DNA of 64,000 nucleotides, taken from G963662675 sp963662675. Lineage in GTDB: Bacteria; Bacteroidota; Bacteroidia; Bacteroidales; Prolixibacteraceae. The position numbers and the translations under genes were made by a program. The stretch's first letter is position 1; every line of letters begins with the position of its first letter. Under the pieces are notes generated by a model that saw nothing but the letters and a program-made list of their open reading frames with translations, was not told the DNA's origin and ran no database searches. Positions 32,831-42,214 of this stretch are shown here, piece by piece. The stretch spans positions 1,302,001 to 1,366,000 of the forward strand of contig CAXXHP010000004.1 in the NCBI GenBank assembly GCA_963662675.2, written 5' to 3'.

Positions 32831-34066
32831 TTAAAGATGCTCCAACGCCTGCTGGATATCTACCATTAAATCATCCGCAGACTCAATGCCAACAGAAAGC
32901 CTCATCATGGTGTCCCGGATTCCCATTTCACTTTTTTCCTGATCTGAATACTCCGAATAAATTGTGGAGAAAGGATGAATGATCAATGATTTATTATCGT
33001 TCAAATTAGTAGCCCGACGAATAATCTGTAGTTGATTCATAAAAGAAAAACAAGCTTTTTGAGATTCCAGATCTATTGTCATTATTGTTCCCGGCCTGCC
33101 ATTAAATTGCTTTTCAGCCAACTTAAAATTATCCGATGATTTTATGCCCGGGTATGTAATTTGTTTCACCTTCGGGTGATTTTCAAGAAATTCACATAAA
33201 GCCATGCAGTTTTTAAAACAGCGGTCAAAGCGAAGTTCAAGTATATCAAGTCCCATAATCTGGTAATGCGCAGCGTGTGCTGTCATTGCACCTCCTGTAT
33301 TCCGATAATAGTTCTTTCGTAATCTTGCAATAAAAGCATCCTTTCCAAACATCTCGACCTGCTTCTTTAAATTTGGATTTTTTGCCCAATCATAAATCCC
33401 ATTGTCCAAAATAATACCGCCAAAAGAAGTTGCCCCTCCTGAAATATACTTGGTAGTTGACATCACCTCAACATGAACCCCCAAAGCTTTTGAGTTAAAA
33501 ACCACAGGAGGCGTGATTGTGCTGTCGGCAACCAATAAAAGGTTATGCTTATTGGCTATGGTAGCCAGTTTTTCAATATTTGCTATCTCTAACTGAGGAT
33601 TAGTAACCGTTTCAAAAAAGATTAGTCGTGTTTTTTTGTCAATTGCTGCCTCAACCTCTTCTGCCTTTGTTGTATCAACAAACCTTGTTTCCAAACCGTA
33701 ATTAGATAAGCTTTGATGAAAAAGCGAAAAAGTATGTCCAAACAAATGGTTTCCGGAAATAATGTTGTCTCCAGCTTTACAAAGCGACAATATTGTGTTT
33801 GAAATTGCAGCCATGCCCGAAGCAACCGCCAATGCCTGATAAGCACCCGTTAGTGTTTTCATTTTCTTTTCAAAATACTCAACTGTAGGATTACTCGACC
33901 GAGAATAGGCATGGGCTGCAAATTCACCCCTAAAGTTTGCGGAAATCTCTTCAGCCGAAGAAAATTCAAATGCAACAGACTCGTATACAGGCATATCAAG
34001 AGCCCTGTGTGGATCTTCCTTCGTGAAAGGGATATTTAACGATCGAGTGGTAAAACTTTTTTGCAT
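32831..34066 (-). CDS. Cys/Met metabolism PLP-dependent enzyme
   Basis: A 411-residue trans-sulfuration enzyme. AYSRSSNPTVEYFEKKM, VASGMAAISNTILSL, FFETVTNPQLEI, VADSTITPPV and the PLP lysine in STTKYISGGATSFGG are diagnostic. It could be an O-acetylhomoserine sulfhydrylase, cystathionine gamma-synthase or methionine gamma-lyase; motifs alone do not decide. The gene is convergent with rsmE and divergent from the DUF4159 gene. Confidence 0.9.
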   Translation of the reverse strand: MQKSFTTRSLNIPFTKEDPHRALDMPVYESVAFEFSSAEEISANFRGEFAAHAYSRSSNPTVEYFEKKMKTLTGAYQALAVASGMAAISNTILSLCKAGDNIISGNHLFGHTFSLFHQSLSNYGLETRFVDTTKAEEVEAAIDKKTRLIFFETVTNPQLEIANIEKLATIANKHNLLLVADSTITPPVVFNSKALGVHVEVMSTTKYISGGATSFGGIILDNGIYDWAKNPNLKKQVEMFGKDAFIARLRKNYYRNTGGAMTAHAAHYQIMGLDILELRFDRCFKNCMALCEFLENHPKVKQITYPGIKSSDNFKLAEKQFNGRPGTIMTIDLESQKACFSFMNQLQIIRRATNLNDNKSLIIHPFSTIYSEYSDQEKSEMGIRDTMMRLSVGIESADDLMVDIQQALEHL

Positions 34067-34163
34067 GGTGTTTTTATTTGAAACACTAAATTAACAGGTT
34101 TATGTCAAAATAGTTACAGATTTTGCATTCAATTCCACTTGCAACGCAGATTTATTAGGTGTA

Positions 34164-34218
34164 AATGAAATACAAAAGGATGTCATCTATTTAAGGAGAC
34201 ATCCTTTTGTGTTTCATT
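34164..34218. repeat. 21-bp inverted repeat between divergent genes
   Basis: Arms 34164-34184 and 34198-34218 pair at 20 of 21 positions, the odd one being a T-G pair; loop of 13. The core is CAAAAGGATGTC and GACATCCTTTTG. It lies upstream of both neighbours, so it does not end either gene, and its right arm reaches the -33 region of the DUF4159 gene. Confidence 0.75.
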
Positions 34219-34240
34219 CGCCGTACTGCCACTTTCTTAT

Positions 34241-34248
34241 TATCTTTG
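34241..34248 (+). promoter_or_regulatory. DUF4159 gene -7 box (TATCTTTG)
   Basis: Perfect TAnnTTTG, 17 bases before the ATG at 34266, supporting that start. Confidence 0.65.
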
Positions 34249-34265
34249 AATTTCAATTTCTGAAA

Positions 34266-34922
34266 ATGAAAAAACGTCTGGCCATATTCTTCCTTTTTGC
34301 TTTTTGCTTTTCTGTTACGGCCCAAAATAATGAGCTAAAAATAGGATTAGTGAAATACAAAGGGGGTGGTGACTGGTATGCCGACCCAACTGCTTTGCCT
34401 AACCTCATGCGCTTTTGTAATCAGCAATTAAACACCACTTTTGCTGAAGAGCCGGGAACGGTAGAGCCAGGTAGCATTGAGCTTTTCAACTACCCAATGA
34501 TACATATTACAGGACATGGAAATATCATTTTCTCGGACGATGAAAGCAAAAATCTTCGAACATACTTTGAGGCAGGTGGTTTTTTATATATTGACGACAA
34601 TTATGGATTGAATGAATACATTCGTCGCGAAATGAAAAAGATTTTTCCGGATCAGGATTTTGTCGAGTTACCATCTGAGCATCCCATTTTCCATCAAAAG
34701 TTTGATTTTGATGACGGACTTCCGAAAATTCATGAACACGACAATGATCGTCCGCAAGCATTTGGGTTATTTTTCGAGAACCGGTTGGTTTGCCTTTATA
34801 CCTTCGAATCAGACATTAGCGATGGATGGGAAGATCCTTCAGTACACAATGACACCACTGAAGGAAGAAGAAAAGCACTGGAAATGGGAGCGAACATCGT
34901 ATCGTATGTGTTTAGCAATTAA
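34266..34922 (+). CDS. DUF4159 secreted protein
   Basis: 218 residues with a signal peptide (1-20, ending VTAQ). IGLVKYKGGGDWYADPTALPNLMRF, MIHITGHGNIIFSDDESKNLR and GGFLYIDDNYGLNEYIRREM are DUF4159 signatures; the fold is related to class I glutamine amidotransferase-like domains. Function is unknown. It lies 12 bases upstream of the iron-sulfur flavoprotein gene. The ATG at 34266 is chosen for the signal peptide and the -7 box at 34241. Confidence 0.85.
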   Translation: MKKRLAIFFLFAFCFSVTAQNNELKIGLVKYKGGGDWYADPTALPNLMRFCNQQLNTTFAEEPGTVEPGSIELFNYPMIHITGHGNIIFSDDESKNLRTYFEAGGFLYIDDNYGLNEYIRREMKKIFPDQDFVELPSEHPIFHQKFDFDDGLPKIHEHDNDRPQAFGLFFENRLVCLYTFESDISDGWEDPSVHNDTTEGRRKALEMGANIVSYVFSN

Positions 34923-34934
34923 AAAGATTTAAAA

Positions 34935-35510
34935 ATGAAAATATTAGGAATAAACGGCAGTCCTCGTAAAAATGGGAACACAAAAATATTACTCGAAACA
35001 GTTTTTAAACCCTTGCAAGAAGCCGGTCACGAAACCGAACTATTTCAAATTGGAGGGAAACAGGTACATGGATGTACGGCTTGTGGAAAATGTCGGGAGA
35101 TAAAAAATCAACGTTGCCATATTAAAAACGATGCAATTAATGAGTGTATCCAAAAAATGATTGAGGCAGATGCAATCATTCTTGGGTCGCCTGTTTATTT
35201 TGCAGATGTAAGCACCGAGATGAAAGCATTAATTGATGTAAGCGGATATGTAACCCGTGGGAACGGGCATCTTCTAAAAAGAAAAGTTGGTGCAGCAGTT
35301 GTTTCAGTACGTCGAGGCGGACAGCTGCATACTTTCGAAACCCTCAATAACTTCTTTCTGATTACTGAAATGATCATTCCAGGATCAAACTACTGGAACT
35401 TTGCATTTGGAAAAGATGAAGGAGACGTATTAAATGATGATGAGGGAATGCAGGTCATGAAAACGTTAGGAGAAAACATGTCATGGCTACTAGATAAAAT
35501 TCACCAATAA
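34935..35510 (+). CDS. iron-sulfur flavoprotein / NADPH-dependent FMN reductase family
   Basis: A 191-residue flavodoxin-fold protein. GINGSPRKNGNTKILLE is the FMN phosphate loop. CTACGKCREIKNQRC follows the compact CX2CX2CX7C pattern of archaeal and bacterial iron-sulfur flavoproteins (Isf), suggesting a [4Fe-4S] cluster beside FMN. GSPVYFADVSTEMKALID is the FMN-ring region. Such proteins pass single electrons or reduce O2 and peroxide in anaerobes. It is the second gene of a pair with DUF4159. Confidence 0.88.
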   Translation: MKILGINGSPRKNGNTKILLETVFKPLQEAGHETELFQIGGKQVHGCTACGKCREIKNQRCHIKNDAINECIQKMIEADAIILGSPVYFADVSTEMKALIDVSGYVTRGNGHLLKRKVGAAVVSVRRGGQLHTFETLNNFFLITEMIIPGSNYWNFAFGKDEGDVLNDDEGMQVMKTLGENMSWLLDKIHQ

Positions 35511-35709
35511 AATTTCAAACTTTAAATTCTCCAGCTTGTTTCTTACTAAACTTACATCAAAATAATCAGCAATATTGATTATTCGTTTTCATTCATTTTA
35601 AACCATTTACACTTTTCTTACATCTAAATGGTTAATTTATTTTGTCAACTTCAATATTGTAACGGAAAGGGAAGGATGGCATAAACCGCAAAAAAGGCAT
35701 ATCACGTTT

Positions 35710-36285
35710 ATGGGCAATCAGAAAAAAATAAAATTCCTTCTTAAAAATTTGCTTCGTGGATTAATCTACACTTTAATCATTGCATTAGCCTATATTCTTT
35801 TCAAAGAATTTCTTATTGATGAAAATAAAGAGATCTGGTTGGAGCGCTTTTATAGTAATCCTTTACTAATCTATCTTATCTATATCGGATCAGAAATTTT
35901 CTTTGGGATATTTCCACCTGAATTTTTCATGCTCTGGGCATTCCACAAAGACGGATTAGCTCATTACATATTAAACCTCGGTTTTTTTGCAGGCGTTTCA
36001 TACGGTGCAGGGTGTCTGGGTTTTTTAATCGGACGCTTTTTACACCGAGTTGTATTTTTTCGCTATATGAGTCGAAAATTTTTCAAGAATTATTGGCCAT
36101 TATTCGAAAAATACGGATCAGCTCTCATTATCGCAGCAGCACTCACACCCCTACCCTGGACCACTATCAGCATTCTGGTTGGTTCAACGGAATACTCCAT
36201 GAAACGATTCTTGTATCTGGCCTTGTTCCGAATCCTTCGCTTTATTATATACGGGTATATAATTTATCAAACACACCAATTTTAA
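35710..36285 (+). CDS. VTT-domain (SNARE-associated/DedA-like) membrane protein
   Basis: 191 residues with four or five helices. IGSEIFFGIFPPEFFMLWAF and FFAGVSYGAGCLGFLIGRFL (glycine-rich re-entrant part) and ALTPLPWTTISILVGS (the second re-entrant part) match the VTT/YqaA group. DedA-type proteins act in lipid flipping or membrane homeostasis. It is first of a probable operon with DUF6787 and msrA. Confidence 0.82.
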   Translation: MGNQKKIKFLLKNLLRGLIYTLIIALAYILFKEFLIDENKEIWLERFYSNPLLIYLIYIGSEIFFGIFPPEFFMLWAFHKDGLAHYILNLGFFAGVSYGAGCLGFLIGRFLHRVVFFRYMSRKFFKNYWPLFEKYGSALIIAAALTPLPWTTISILVGSTEYSMKRFLYLALFRILRFIIYGYIIYQTHQF

Positions 36286-36334
36286 AACTATTCGCATTCC
36301 TGCTTGTTTAGCTACAAAGAAGAATTAGACAGGC

Positions 36335-36637
36335 ATGATAGAGAAATTAAAACAACGTTGGGAAATAGAATCAACCCTGCAAATAATAATCATCTTCATC
36401 GTATTCTCCATTAGCGGGAGTGCCACACTCTTTATTAAACAATTCATTTTTGAGTGGATTAATTTTGATAAGGAATGGCCCTTTTTACTAAAAACAACCA
36501 TATATATTTTAACGATAGTCCCTATCTACCAGATAACACTATTAAGTATTGGAACATTGCTCGGACAATTTGAATTTTTCTGGCAGTTTGAAAAAAAGAC
36601 ATTGAGGAGATTTGGAATTAAAATTGGCAGACTATGA
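36335..36637 (+). CDS. DUF6787-like small membrane protein
   Basis: 100 residues with two helices (about 16-36 and 49-72). KLKQRWEIESTLQIIIIFIVFSISGSATLF and FLLKTTIYILTIVPIYQITLL resemble Bacteroidota DUF6787 proteins. Function is unknown. The msrA ATG overlaps its stop (ATGA), so the two are translationally coupled. Confidence 0.7.
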   Translation: MIEKLKQRWEIESTLQIIIIFIVFSISGSATLFIKQFIFEWINFDKEWPFLLKTTIYILTIVPIYQITLLSIGTLLGQFEFFWQFEKKTLRRFGIKIGRL

Positions 36638-37245
36638 AAGGGAAATTACTTATTATACTCATTATTGCTATTAGTCTAACAACTCAGACTAATGCACAAA
36701 ATAAATCAGAAGATATGGAAACTGCAACAATTGCCGGTGGTTGCTTTTGGTGTACCGAGGCTGTTTTTAAAGAACTTAAAGGTGTAAAACACGTAACGTC
36801 CGGTTATTCCGGAGGAGAAATTGAAAACCCAACATACAAGCAAGTTACAACAGGACTAACAGGCCATGCCGAAGCCATAAATATAGAATTTGATATTGAA
36901 GAAATTTCATTCTCTGAGATTTTAGAAGTGTTTTTCAAAACCCATGACCCGACCACCCTCAACCGGCAAGGAGCTGACAGAGGCACTCAATACCGGTCAG
37001 CAATTTTTTATCACAATGAAAAGCAAAAAGAAATCGCCGAATTAATTATTGATGAGCTAAATAAGGAAGGTGTGTATAATAAACCTGTGGTAACCGAAGT
37101 CACCTTATGGAAAAACTTCTATGAAGCAGAAGAATACCATCAGGATTACTACGAATTAAATCCTTATCAAGGATATTGTCAGGCAGTTATTGTTCCAAAA
37201 ATGGAGAAGTTTAGAAAGATTTTTAAAGATAAACTGAAAGACTAG
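36634..37245 (+). CDS. msrA: exported peptide methionine sulfoxide reductase A
   Basis: 203 residues with a signal peptide (1-21, ending TNAQ). GGCFWCTEAVF holds catalytic Cys37; GYSGG, TGLTGHAEAI, FFKTHDPTTLNRQGADRGTQYRSAIFY and the C-terminal YCQAVI cysteine follow. It repairs Met-S-sulfoxide in proteins; the signal peptide places it in the periplasm. No MsrB domain is fused. Confidence 0.95.
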   Translation: MKGKLLIILIIAISLTTQTNAQNKSEDMETATIAGGCFWCTEAVFKELKGVKHVTSGYSGGEIENPTYKQVTTGLTGHAEAINIEFDIEEISFSEILEVFFKTHDPTTLNRQGADRGTQYRSAIFYHNEKQKEIAELIIDELNKEGVYNKPVVTEVTLWKNFYEAEEYHQDYYELNPYQGYCQAVIVPKMEKFRKIFKDKLKD

Positions 37246-37357
37246 GCTAAACGATTTGTATCTGATGCAACTTCGATGTAGAATTATATCTTGACAGAAA
37301 AGCAGCCCGAGAAATCAATCATATGAATTTATCCCATTTCAGATCTCGGCACCTTAT

Positions 37358-38179
37358 TTAATTCAATTTCAGTTCTTTCAAAATATGAAGAGATAATTCA
37401 AGAGCAGGCACGACCATTCCTACGTGATCAAAACCATCTAACTCATACAGGTAAGTGCGCTGATGACCAACAATTTTCATCATACGATACATGTAGGCAG
37501 TTTCTTCGTATCGACCGAGCATTTCCAACTCTCTATTTCCAGTTATCAAATACAAAGGAGGGGCATCGTTTCTCACATGAAATAGTGGGGCAAATTCATC
37601 AACAATAGCTTGTGTGCCAGGAATTCCACGTTCTTCGCGAACAATAAAATGGGTAATCGTATGACCACTAAACGGAATTAAAGCCGCAATTTGATTGGCA
37701 TCAACTCCAAACTCAGCCAAATAATGTTTATCCAATCCAATCATGCTGGCTAGATAACCTCCGGCAGAATGGCCGGAAACCACAATCTTTTCTGTTGAAC
37801 CACCAAATTCTTCAATATGATGAAACACCCAAGCTACCGAAGCCGCTGCATCTTGAATATATTCGGGACATTTTACTTTTGGATTTAAGCGATAATTGAC
37901 AGCAACAACTGCAATTCCTTTATTTTTCAATTGTTCAGGAATCGATTTCTCACCTCCAGTTATTCCTCCCCCATGAAACCAAACGAGTGTTGTGAAATTT
38001 TCTACGTTTTCAGGATAGTAAATATCAAGTTTACAGCGTTCTTTCATATAGTCTGTCATTTCTACATTTTCATAGTATGACAGATTTTCTTCAATTTTAT
38101 AAGCATCCTGTGCTCTTGTTGAAGTTGATAGAAAGAGTAAGATGAGAAGTGATCCTAAAAAAAGACGAATAGAGTTCAT
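37358..38179 (-). CDS. secreted alpha/beta-hydrolase (carboxylesterase-like)
   Basis: 273 residues with a signal peptide (1-23, ending TRAQ). LVWFHGGGITGGEK is the HGGG oxyanion motif of the hormone-sensitive lipase/BD-FAE group, VVSGHSAGGYLAS carries the nucleophile and FDHVGM the catalytic His. A periplasmic esterase on acylated sugars or small esters is likely. It lies 88 bases after the ABC exporter gene on the same strand. Confidence 0.88.
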   Translation of the reverse strand: MNSIRLFLGSLLILLFLSTSTRAQDAYKIEENLSYYENVEMTDYMKERCKLDIYYPENVENFTTLVWFHGGGITGGEKSIPEQLKNKGIAVVAVNYRLNPKVKCPEYIQDAAASVAWVFHHIEEFGGSTEKIVVSGHSAGGYLASMIGLDKHYLAEFGVDANQIAALIPFSGHTITHFIVREERGIPGTQAIVDEFAPLFHVRNDAPPLYLITGNRELEMLGRYEETAYMYRMMKIVGHQRTYLYELDGFDHVGMVVPALELSLHILKELKLN

Positions 38180-38267
38180 AGGTTATTTTAGTTTGGTTAA
38201 AAAGTTAAATATACACAAATTAGTTTTTGACCAGAAAACAAATGCAATAAGTGGATACTACATGATT

Positions 38268-40091
38268 CTAAAACACCTGCATTTGGTGCAATTTCTTGTA
38301 ACGTCCTCCTTTGGCAATTAGCTCTTCATGGCTTCCCATTTCAACAATTTTTCCTTTATGAAGCACACAAATTACATCGGCATTTTTTATGGTTGAGAGA
38401 CGATGAGCAATCACCAGTGAAGTCCGACTTTTCATCAAGTTTTCCAAAGCTTCCTGAACCAATTTTTCAGACTCAGTATCTAATGCTGAAGTTGCTTCAT
38501 CTAAAATTAAGATGGGTGGATTCTTAAGAATGGCACGTGCAATAGATAAACGTTGTTTTTGTCCGCCTGATAATTTATCACCCCGGTCACCAATATTCGA
38601 TTGGTAGCCATTCTCTGTTGCTATGATAAACTCATGAGCATTCGCAATTTTAGCTGCATTTACCACCTCTTCTTCTGTGGCGTTTTCAACCCCAAAAGCA
38701 ATGTTATTAAAGATTGACTCATTAAATAATATCGGCTCTTGATTCACATTACCCATCAAGTTGCGTAAATCGTGTAACTTGATATCCCGAATATCATCAC
38801 CATCAATTAAAATATGGCCTTCTGTTACATCCCAAAAACGAGGGAGCAAATCAACCAAGGTCGTTTTACCGGAACCTGACTTGCCTACAAAAGCAATAGT
38901 TTGTCCTTTTTTAATGGTTAAATCAACCGCATCCAAAACCTTCTCATTCACATATTTGAAACCAACTTTCCGGTATTCAATTGTTGCCTGAAAGTTCGCT
39001 TTATCTTTCGCGTCAGCCTTATCAATAATGGTAATATCTTGCCTCAATATTTTATCAATTCGGGTCATGGAAGCTAGCCCTTTCTCAATGCTGTATAGTG
39101 CTGTAGAAAATGCTTTTGCCGGATTAATAATACTGTAAAAGAAAACCAGATATGTAATAAATGTAGCAGCAGATAACGAACTTTCATTTTTTAAAACCAG
39201 GGCTCCACCATACCAAAGAACAATAACAATTACTGCCGTTCCTAAAAACTCACTCATGGGATGAGCCAAAAAGCGACGCCACATCAGCTTATTCATGATA
39301 TTCAAATAAGCATTATTTTCCTTATCAAAACGCTTAAACGCTTTCTCTTCGGCATTAAAAGCTTTAATCACACGCAAGCCAGAAAGGTCTTCTTCAGTAA
39401 TCGATAAAATTTCCCCCATTTTATCCTGCCCTTTCATACTGGTTCTTTTTAAGCTTTTTCCGACCCAGCCAATAATTCCTCCCGCAATAGGGAGTAACAC
39501 AAAAACAAAAATGGTGAGCGACCAACTCATGTAGAGCATGGCCAACAAGGAGATAATAATAATCACTGGATTTTTGAAAAGCATTTCCAGCGAGTTCATC
39601 ACTGAGTTTTCAACCTCCTGAACATCTCCAGTCATACGGGCAATAATGTCGCCCTTACGTTCATCGGAAAAAAAGCCAAGAGGCAATTTCAAAATTTTCA
39701 GGTACATCTGTGAACGAATATCGCGCACAACACCGTTTCTGATATACACCATTACAAAGCTGGCAAAATAGGTAAAGCCAACTTTCAACATTACCATTAT
39801 AATAATGAAAGTACCAATATAGATAAGTGCACGCTCCTCACCCGATACAATAATAACCTGGCTGATATAATAATTAAACAAATCCAGACCAACATCCAGA
39901 TTGAAAGAATCAACAATAGGTCGCTGTACAACAAGCTCCTGTGTTTTAAAAAGAATACCAAGTGCCGGGCTTAACATCGCAAACGAAAAAGCCCCAAACA
40001 AAGCGCCTAAAAAATTGAAGATAATATTTAGAATTACCTTTCCCTTATAAGGGGGTACAAACCGCTTGAGCAGGCCATAAAGGTCTTTCAT
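38268..40091 (-). CDS. MsbA-like ABC exporter (fused permease-ATPase)
   Basis: 607 residues: six membrane helices (about 18-320) and a C-terminal ATPase domain (about 360-600) with Walker A VGKSGSGKTT, Q-loop NQEPILF, signature KLSGGQKQR, Walker B ILILDEATSALD and switch IAHRLST. It is a homodimeric exporter of the lipid A / multidrug type. It starts 36 bases after purB on the same strand, so both probably share a transcript. Confidence 0.92.
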   Translation of the reverse strand: MKDLYGLLKRFVPPYKGKVILNIIFNFLGALFGAFSFAMLSPALGILFKTQELVVQRPIVDSFNLDVGLDLFNYYISQVIIVSGEERALIYIGTFIIIMVMLKVGFTYFASFVMVYIRNGVVRDIRSQMYLKILKLPLGFFSDERKGDIIARMTGDVQEVENSVMNSLEMLFKNPVIIIISLLAMLYMSWSLTIFVFVLLPIAGGIIGWVGKSLKRTSMKGQDKMGEILSITEEDLSGLRVIKAFNAEEKAFKRFDKENNAYLNIMNKLMWRRFLAHPMSEFLGTAVIVIVLWYGGALVLKNESSLSAATFITYLVFFYSIINPAKAFSTALYSIEKGLASMTRIDKILRQDITIIDKADAKDKANFQATIEYRKVGFKYVNEKVLDAVDLTIKKGQTIAFVGKSGSGKTTLVDLLPRFWDVTEGHILIDGDDIRDIKLHDLRNLMGNVNQEPILFNESIFNNIAFGVENATEEEVVNAAKIANAHEFIIATENGYQSNIGDRGDKLSGGQKQRLSIARAILKNPPILILDEATSALDTESEKLVQEALENLMKSRTSLVIAHRLSTIKNADVICVLHKGKIVEMGSHEELIAKGGRYKKLHQMQVF

Positions 40092-40127
40092 GTTTTTTTA
40101 TTAGTTTTTTGAATGCCTAGAAATTAA

Positions 40128-41474
40128 CTAGAAGATTCCGGTATAATTTTGAGGTGTAATCTTTTTCAATTCCAACTTTAAATTGTCATTAACTTCCAAC
40201 GTATCAATAAACTCGTGTATTACTTCCTGGCTCATTTTTTTATTGGTACGTGTTAAGTTCCTTAATGCTTCGTATGGATTAGGATAAGCTTCGCGTCGTA
40301 AAATAGTTTGAATTGCTTCAGCAACAACGGCCCAGTTTTTTTCCAGATCAGCATCAATTGCTTCTTCATTAAGTAACAATTTACCCAAGCCTTTTAAGGT
40401 TGAACTGATTGCAATTAACGTATGTCCTAAAGGCATTCCGATAGCTCTTAGCACCGTTGAGTCTGTCAAGTCACGCTGTAATCTGGATACAGGCAATTTA
40501 ACAGCCAAATGCTCATACAGAGCGTTTGCAATCCCAATGTTACCTTCCGAATTTTCAAAGTCAATTGGGTTTACTTTGTGTGGCATGGCTGATGAACCAA
40601 CCTCACCTGCTTTAATTTTTTGCTTAAAATATTCCATCGAGATGTAAGTCCACATATCTCTGTCTAAATCCAGAATAATGCTATTAATACGCTTCAATGC
40701 ATCAAAAATAGCAGCATGATTATCGTAATTCGCAATCTGAGTAGTGTACTGAGCTCTATCCAATCCGAGGTAATTTTTCAGAAAGTGGTTACCAAATGCT
40801 TTCCAACTAATTTCAGGATAAGCAATCTGATGTGCATTAAAGTTTCCGGTTGCGCCACCGAATTTGGCATCGCAATTAATTCCCTTTAATTGCTCCAGTT
40901 GAATTTTTATACGTTCAGAAAAAACACGGATTTCTTTTCCCAAATTGGTTGGCGATGCAGGTTGTCCATGTGTTTTTGCCAACATGGAAATATCTTTCCA
41001 TGTTGTTGCTAATTCATCCAAAGTATCTACCAAGTCATTAATAGCAGGGTAATACTCATTATCCAACGCATCATGAATCGATTTTGGCACAGCCGTATTA
41101 TTAATATCCTGCGAAGTAAGTCCAAAATGAATAAACTCTTTGTAGGCTTGCAACTCCAATTTATCAAATTCTTCCTTTAGAAAATACTCAACTGCCTTCA
41201 CGTCGTGATTAGTCACCTTTTCAATGTCTTTTACACGTTGAGCATCCTCGACAGAGAAGTCTGCAACGATTTGGCGCAATTTGCCAAATACACTTTTATC
41301 AACCTCAGCCAATTGTGGCAATGGCAACTCGCATAATGCAATAAAGTATTCAACTTCAACATACACCCGATATTTAATCAGTGCATATTCAGAAAAGTAT
41401 AATTGTAAGTTTTCAACTTTTGAACGGTAACGGCCGTCAATAGGCGAAATAGCTGTCAGTAAATTCAATTCCAT
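40128..41474 (-). CDS. purB: adenylosuccinate lyase
   Basis: 448 residues. The start LLTAISPIDGRYRSKVENL, TNHDVKAVEYFLKE, FIHFGLTSQDINNTA, KTHGQPASPTNLGKE and signature SSAMPHKVNPIDFENSEGN are those of PurB (E. coli-like subtype). It splits SAICAR and adenylosuccinate in purine synthesis. I use ATG 41474; the longer frame to 41546 adds residues unlike the family. Confidence 0.96.
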   Translation of the reverse strand: MELNLLTAISPIDGRYRSKVENLQLYFSEYALIKYRVYVEVEYFIALCELPLPQLAEVDKSVFGKLRQIVADFSVEDAQRVKDIEKVTNHDVKAVEYFLKEEFDKLELQAYKEFIHFGLTSQDINNTAVPKSIHDALDNEYYPAINDLVDTLDELATTWKDISMLAKTHGQPASPTNLGKEIRVFSERIKIQLEQLKGINCDAKFGGATGNFNAHQIAYPEISWKAFGNHFLKNYLGLDRAQYTTQIANYDNHAAIFDALKRINSIILDLDRDMWTYISMEYFKQKIKAGEVGSSAMPHKVNPIDFENSEGNIGIANALYEHLAVKLPVSRLQRDLTDSTVLRAIGMPLGHTLIAISSTLKGLGKLLLNEEAIDADLEKNWAVVAEAIQTILRREAYPNPYEALRNLTRTNKKMSQEVIHEFIDTLEVNDNLKLELKKITPQNYTGIF

Positions 41475-41599
41475 AGTTCTAATTTTTCGAGCCGTAAAGT
41501 TAGCAAAATTTAGTAATCCGGAGAATAGAGATAGTGAGGGATTCACTCAAAGTGAGGCTCCCTTTTGATTAATTCGAAAGCGACTTTATGCCATTCATT

Positions 41600-42143
41600 G
41601 GCTCAATTGAAAAATCTGGGAGGGGGAGGTAGAAAAAAAAGATCAATTCATTCTATTATGACGAATACAATTATCATGTGTGTATGAAGATAAATACTTA
41701 ATGCGTATTCCCTTGATTTGGCTGTTCTTCCGAACGGGATTTCATTTTTTGGCTTGACCCAAAAAACGGAAACAAAAAAAAGTCAAGGATGACCGACCTT
41801 TTGGAAGAAAACTACAGATTGAAAACACCACGCAATCCAACTCGTCGTTCCTCCTCAAACAGGATGGCTTACCAGTCCCACCCCTGATTTTCGCCCTTGT
41901 TTCCTGATCCAAAACCTCCGTAGGCCATGCTTTTCACCTGACGGCGAAGTAGGGGCTTTACCACTAATAATTACGATTGATGTTAACCGCCTAATAAAAA
42001 AAGAGACAGCCAGAATATTTGTTTCGGAAAACAGCTCATCTCATTATAGAAGCAGATTGAAAGGTGTCTGATGGAATTAGCAGTCTTATTTAAGGTGAAC
42101 TTAAGCATAAAAAAGTTAGTCCCCCAGAAATATCATTTGATCC
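41600..42143 (+). mobile_element. MITE-like element, copy B (544 bp)
   Basis: Ends GGCTCAATTG (41600-41609) and CATTTGATCC (42134-42143) form an imperfect inverted repeat. It is flanked by a perfect 8-bp duplication, CATTCATT (41592-41599 and 42144-42151), direct evidence of transposition. The inside matches copies A and C. It lies between purB and the lipocalin gene and ends 71 bases before the latter's ATG, so it probably replaced or displaced the promoter there. No transposase is encoded. Confidence 0.85.
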
Positions 42144-42214
42144 CATTCATTGAGAAATAAACTTTTCATCGACTCGACTTGTTTAAGTATCACGAAAAAA
42201 CAATAAACAACAAT

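Noticed and set aside
37308..37350. Hairpin CCGAGA/TCTCGG after msrA as terminator
   Set aside because: Only 6 pairs, a long loop and no T-run; too weak to call.
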